A stretch of 64,000 bases of DNA from Lentisphaerae bacterium GWF2_50_93 (lineage in GTDB: Bacteria; Verrucomicrobiota; Lentisphaeria; Victivallales; GWF2-50-93), in assembly GCA_001804815.1 (NCBI GenBank), contig MHBI01000082.1, positions 21,356 to 85,355 of the forward strand, read 5' to 3'. How positions within the stretch are numbered: position 1 is the first letter of the stretch; each line of letters begins with the position of its first letter. Below the pieces are notes generated by a model. That model was not told the DNA's origin and did no database searches. It was given only the letters and a program-made list of their open reading frames with translations. A program made the position numbers and the translations under genes. This document shows positions 62,820-64,000 of the stretch, piece after piece.

Positions 62820-62897
62820 ACGGCATTAACTACAAACTAATTAAATCCTTGTTTTGTTCGTAGTTAAGCCCGTGAGGGCTGTTCTTCTTCATACCTA
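62820..62897. repeat. GTAG repeat supplying a stop codon
   Basis: Hairpins TGCCTTACGGCA and AGCCCGTGAGGGCT lie near a CTAC/GTAG foot. On the minus strand the secreted coiled-coil gene ends AAG-TAG followed by GTATGAAG. Confidence 0.6.
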
Positions 62898-63464
62898 CTT
62901 CGCCTTCTCATCCTTCTTCGTCTTTTCAGCGTCTGCACCGGGAGTTTTTCCTGCAAGAATGTCATTGAGTTTCTCGTCGATTTTTGCCTGCAATCCCTTT
63001 TCAGCCTCGGCAAGTTTCTCCTTGGCTTCCACGACACTCTTCTCCATGTCTACAATGCGCTGCTTCTGGAACTCCAGCCTCTTCTTCATGCTTTCTTCCA
63101 TCTTGGCCCTTAGGGCGGCCTTGTCGGCATCGCTCTTGGTCTCGCGGTACTTGTCGGCAAGCACCTTCATTTCATCCAGCTCCTTCTGGAACTTTTCCTT
63201 GAGCTGGGCCTTGACCGCTTCGACCTGTTTCTTGAACTCCTCGGGATTAGTTCCCTTCAACTTCTTGAGCTCCTCGTATTTTGCAGGATCCGTGGCTTTC
63301 AAGTAGTCGACGGCCATAGCCTTCTGGCGTTCTCTGAAATCCCTCGTCCTGTCGCCTCTTCCATCCTTGCCGCCTTCAGCCGCAGGTTTTCCCGCAGGTT
63401 CATCCGCAAGCAGGAACGCGCCCGACACAATCCCCAGCACAAGCATTACCATCAGCTTCTTCAT
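62895..63464 (-). CDS. secreted coiled-coil protein
   Basis: About 189 residues. The start at 63464 gives a signal peptide MKKLMVMLVLGIVSGAFLLA and has AGGGGTG upstream. The mature protein is almost entirely charged helix rich in Lys, Glu, Ala and Asp (KQVEAVKAQLKEKFQKELDE, KMEESMKKRLEFQKQRIVDM, VVEAKEKLAEAEKGLQAKI), with heptad-like spacing. It ends KTKKDEKAK. Coiled-coil exported proteins of this kind could be OmpH/Skp-like periplasmic chaperones, but no Skp signature is seen. Function unknown. The stop codon belongs to a GTAG repeat. Confidence 0.7.
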   Translation of the reverse strand: MKKLMVMLVLGIVSGAFLLADEPAGKPAAEGGKDGRGDRTRDFRERQKAMAVDYLKATDPAKYEELKKLKGTNPEEFKKQVEAVKAQLKEKFQKELDEMKVLADKYRETKSDADKAALRAKMEESMKKRLEFQKQRIVDMEKSVVEAKEKLAEAEKGLQAKIDEKLNDILAGKTPGADAEKTKKDEKAK

Positions 63465-63533
63465 ATGACACCCCTGTATTAAATCATTTCTATTTTTGAG
63501 TATAACGCAGAAAGAAGGCCTTTTATTGTGCAA

Positions 63534-64000
63534 ACAAGAAAAACATGTAATTTTAGAATTGTCTCAGCTGGATGTGGTGCAAGTGAATACCCCCCCGATG
63601 CGGTACGCTTCAATTATTCTTCTTATGATTTTTCTTGTCGCCTTTAATCTTCGTTGGGTCAATTCCCCGACCCTTGGGTCGGCTTTGATTTTCTTTCATT
63701 ATAAAGAATCTCCGGCCCGCCCGAAGGGCGTGGGAGTCCGTCCGTAATACCCCGCTGCTGCGGGGATAGGATGGACGTCAGGAGATTGCTTATTGTCCAT
63801 CCTATTCTGCCCCTGTAGGATCGGGGGCCAATTTGGGATTAGCGACATGTTATTGTTAATCTGAATGGCGCTAAGTTAAGGCTTTTTATGTTGGAGTTCA
63901 CAGTCTGTTATGTAAACAGTCAAGCCGCCTCCGCCCCATTTCTTTTATTTTTCCATGTTTTTTTATTGACAGGAGGACAAAAATCCTCCTGTCCCATTTC
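63534..64000. other. intergenic stretch with hairpins, no gene recognised
   Basis: It contains several short hairpins: CCGACCC-TT-GGGTCGG (from about 63668), ACCCCGCTGCTGCGGGG (from about 63749) and GACAGGAGGA with TCCTCCTGTC (63968-63993). A fragment of the family B repeat (CTGAATGGCGCTAAG, then TGTTGGAGTTCAC) lies at 63861-63905. Short frames here lack family resemblance and a ribosome binding site. Confidence 0.6.

Noticed and set aside
63496..63747. An 83-codon plus-strand frame after the coiled-coil gene
   Set aside because: It has no family resemblance and no ribosome binding site, it spans hairpins, and its C-terminus is Pro/Gly-rich repeat-like sequence.

Overview
The window looks like a chromosomal segment of a Gram-negative bacterium of the PVC superphylum, most plausibly Lentisphaerota or a close relative. 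This is an inference from gene content, since there is no rRNA or ribosomal protein gene here. Pointers are a prepilin-like protein with the FTFVELLVVIAILG N-terminus and PVC-style downstream sequence, a MoxR/DUF58/VWA operon ending in a squalene-oxidase-repeat protein and large coiled-coil membrane proteins, a secretin-like lipoprotein, a UvsE endonuclease, and many GTAG-footed palindromic repeats.

Layout. 1-6.8 kb: edge-truncated secretin-like lipoprotein, metG, a DUF2950/DUF3300 pair, and a zinc-ribbon/FHA protein. 6.8-21.3 kb: two coupled GT-C-type membrane proteins, a GH2 glycosidase, L-fucose isomerase (fucI), an isolated trpE, a Phd/PIN toxin-antitoxin pair, two more GT-C-type membrane proteins and a YihX-like HAD phosphatase. 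21.5-28.9 kb: lysS, a secreted protein, a heptosyltransferase-like GT9, a metallophosphoesterase, apt, the RNase P RNA gene, and a HEAT/degenerate LytM protein. 29.1-35.2 kb: a SASA/CE6 esterase, two overlapping histidine-kinase genes (one with Asn in place of the phospho-accepting His) and an unusual long MDR dehydrogenase. 35.3-36.1 kb: a frameshifted secreted-protein gene coupled to a bacterial cystatin.

36.5-52.7 kb is the most interesting block: MoxR ATPase, DUF58, a BatA-like VWA protein, a VWA/glutamine-amidotransferase-like protein, a 1012-residue DUF4175-like membrane/coiled-coil protein, a prenyltransferase/squalene-oxidase-repeat protein and two paralogous secreted beta-rich proteins. 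An antisense HEAT-like gene and a cassette of BRO-N protein plus VapBC sit inside it. The likely role is a MoxR-VWA chaperone-type machine acting at the envelope; its substrate is unknown. 53.1-64 kb: uvsE, a hybrid sensor kinase, a pseudopilin, an unknown membrane protein, a 1423-residue bifunctional glycogen debranching enzyme of eukaryote-like architecture, a PPC/DUF296 protein and a secreted coiled-coil protein.

Non-coding structure is rich. A dispersed REP/BIME-like family with a GTAG foot sits at the 3' ends of many genes, and in four genes the TAG of GTAG is itself the stop codon. A second MITE-like family (about 120 bp) supplies the last codons of trpE. A third repeat lies in frame inside a membrane-protein gene. 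No tRNA, CRISPR array, complete insertion sequence or prophage was recognised by eye.
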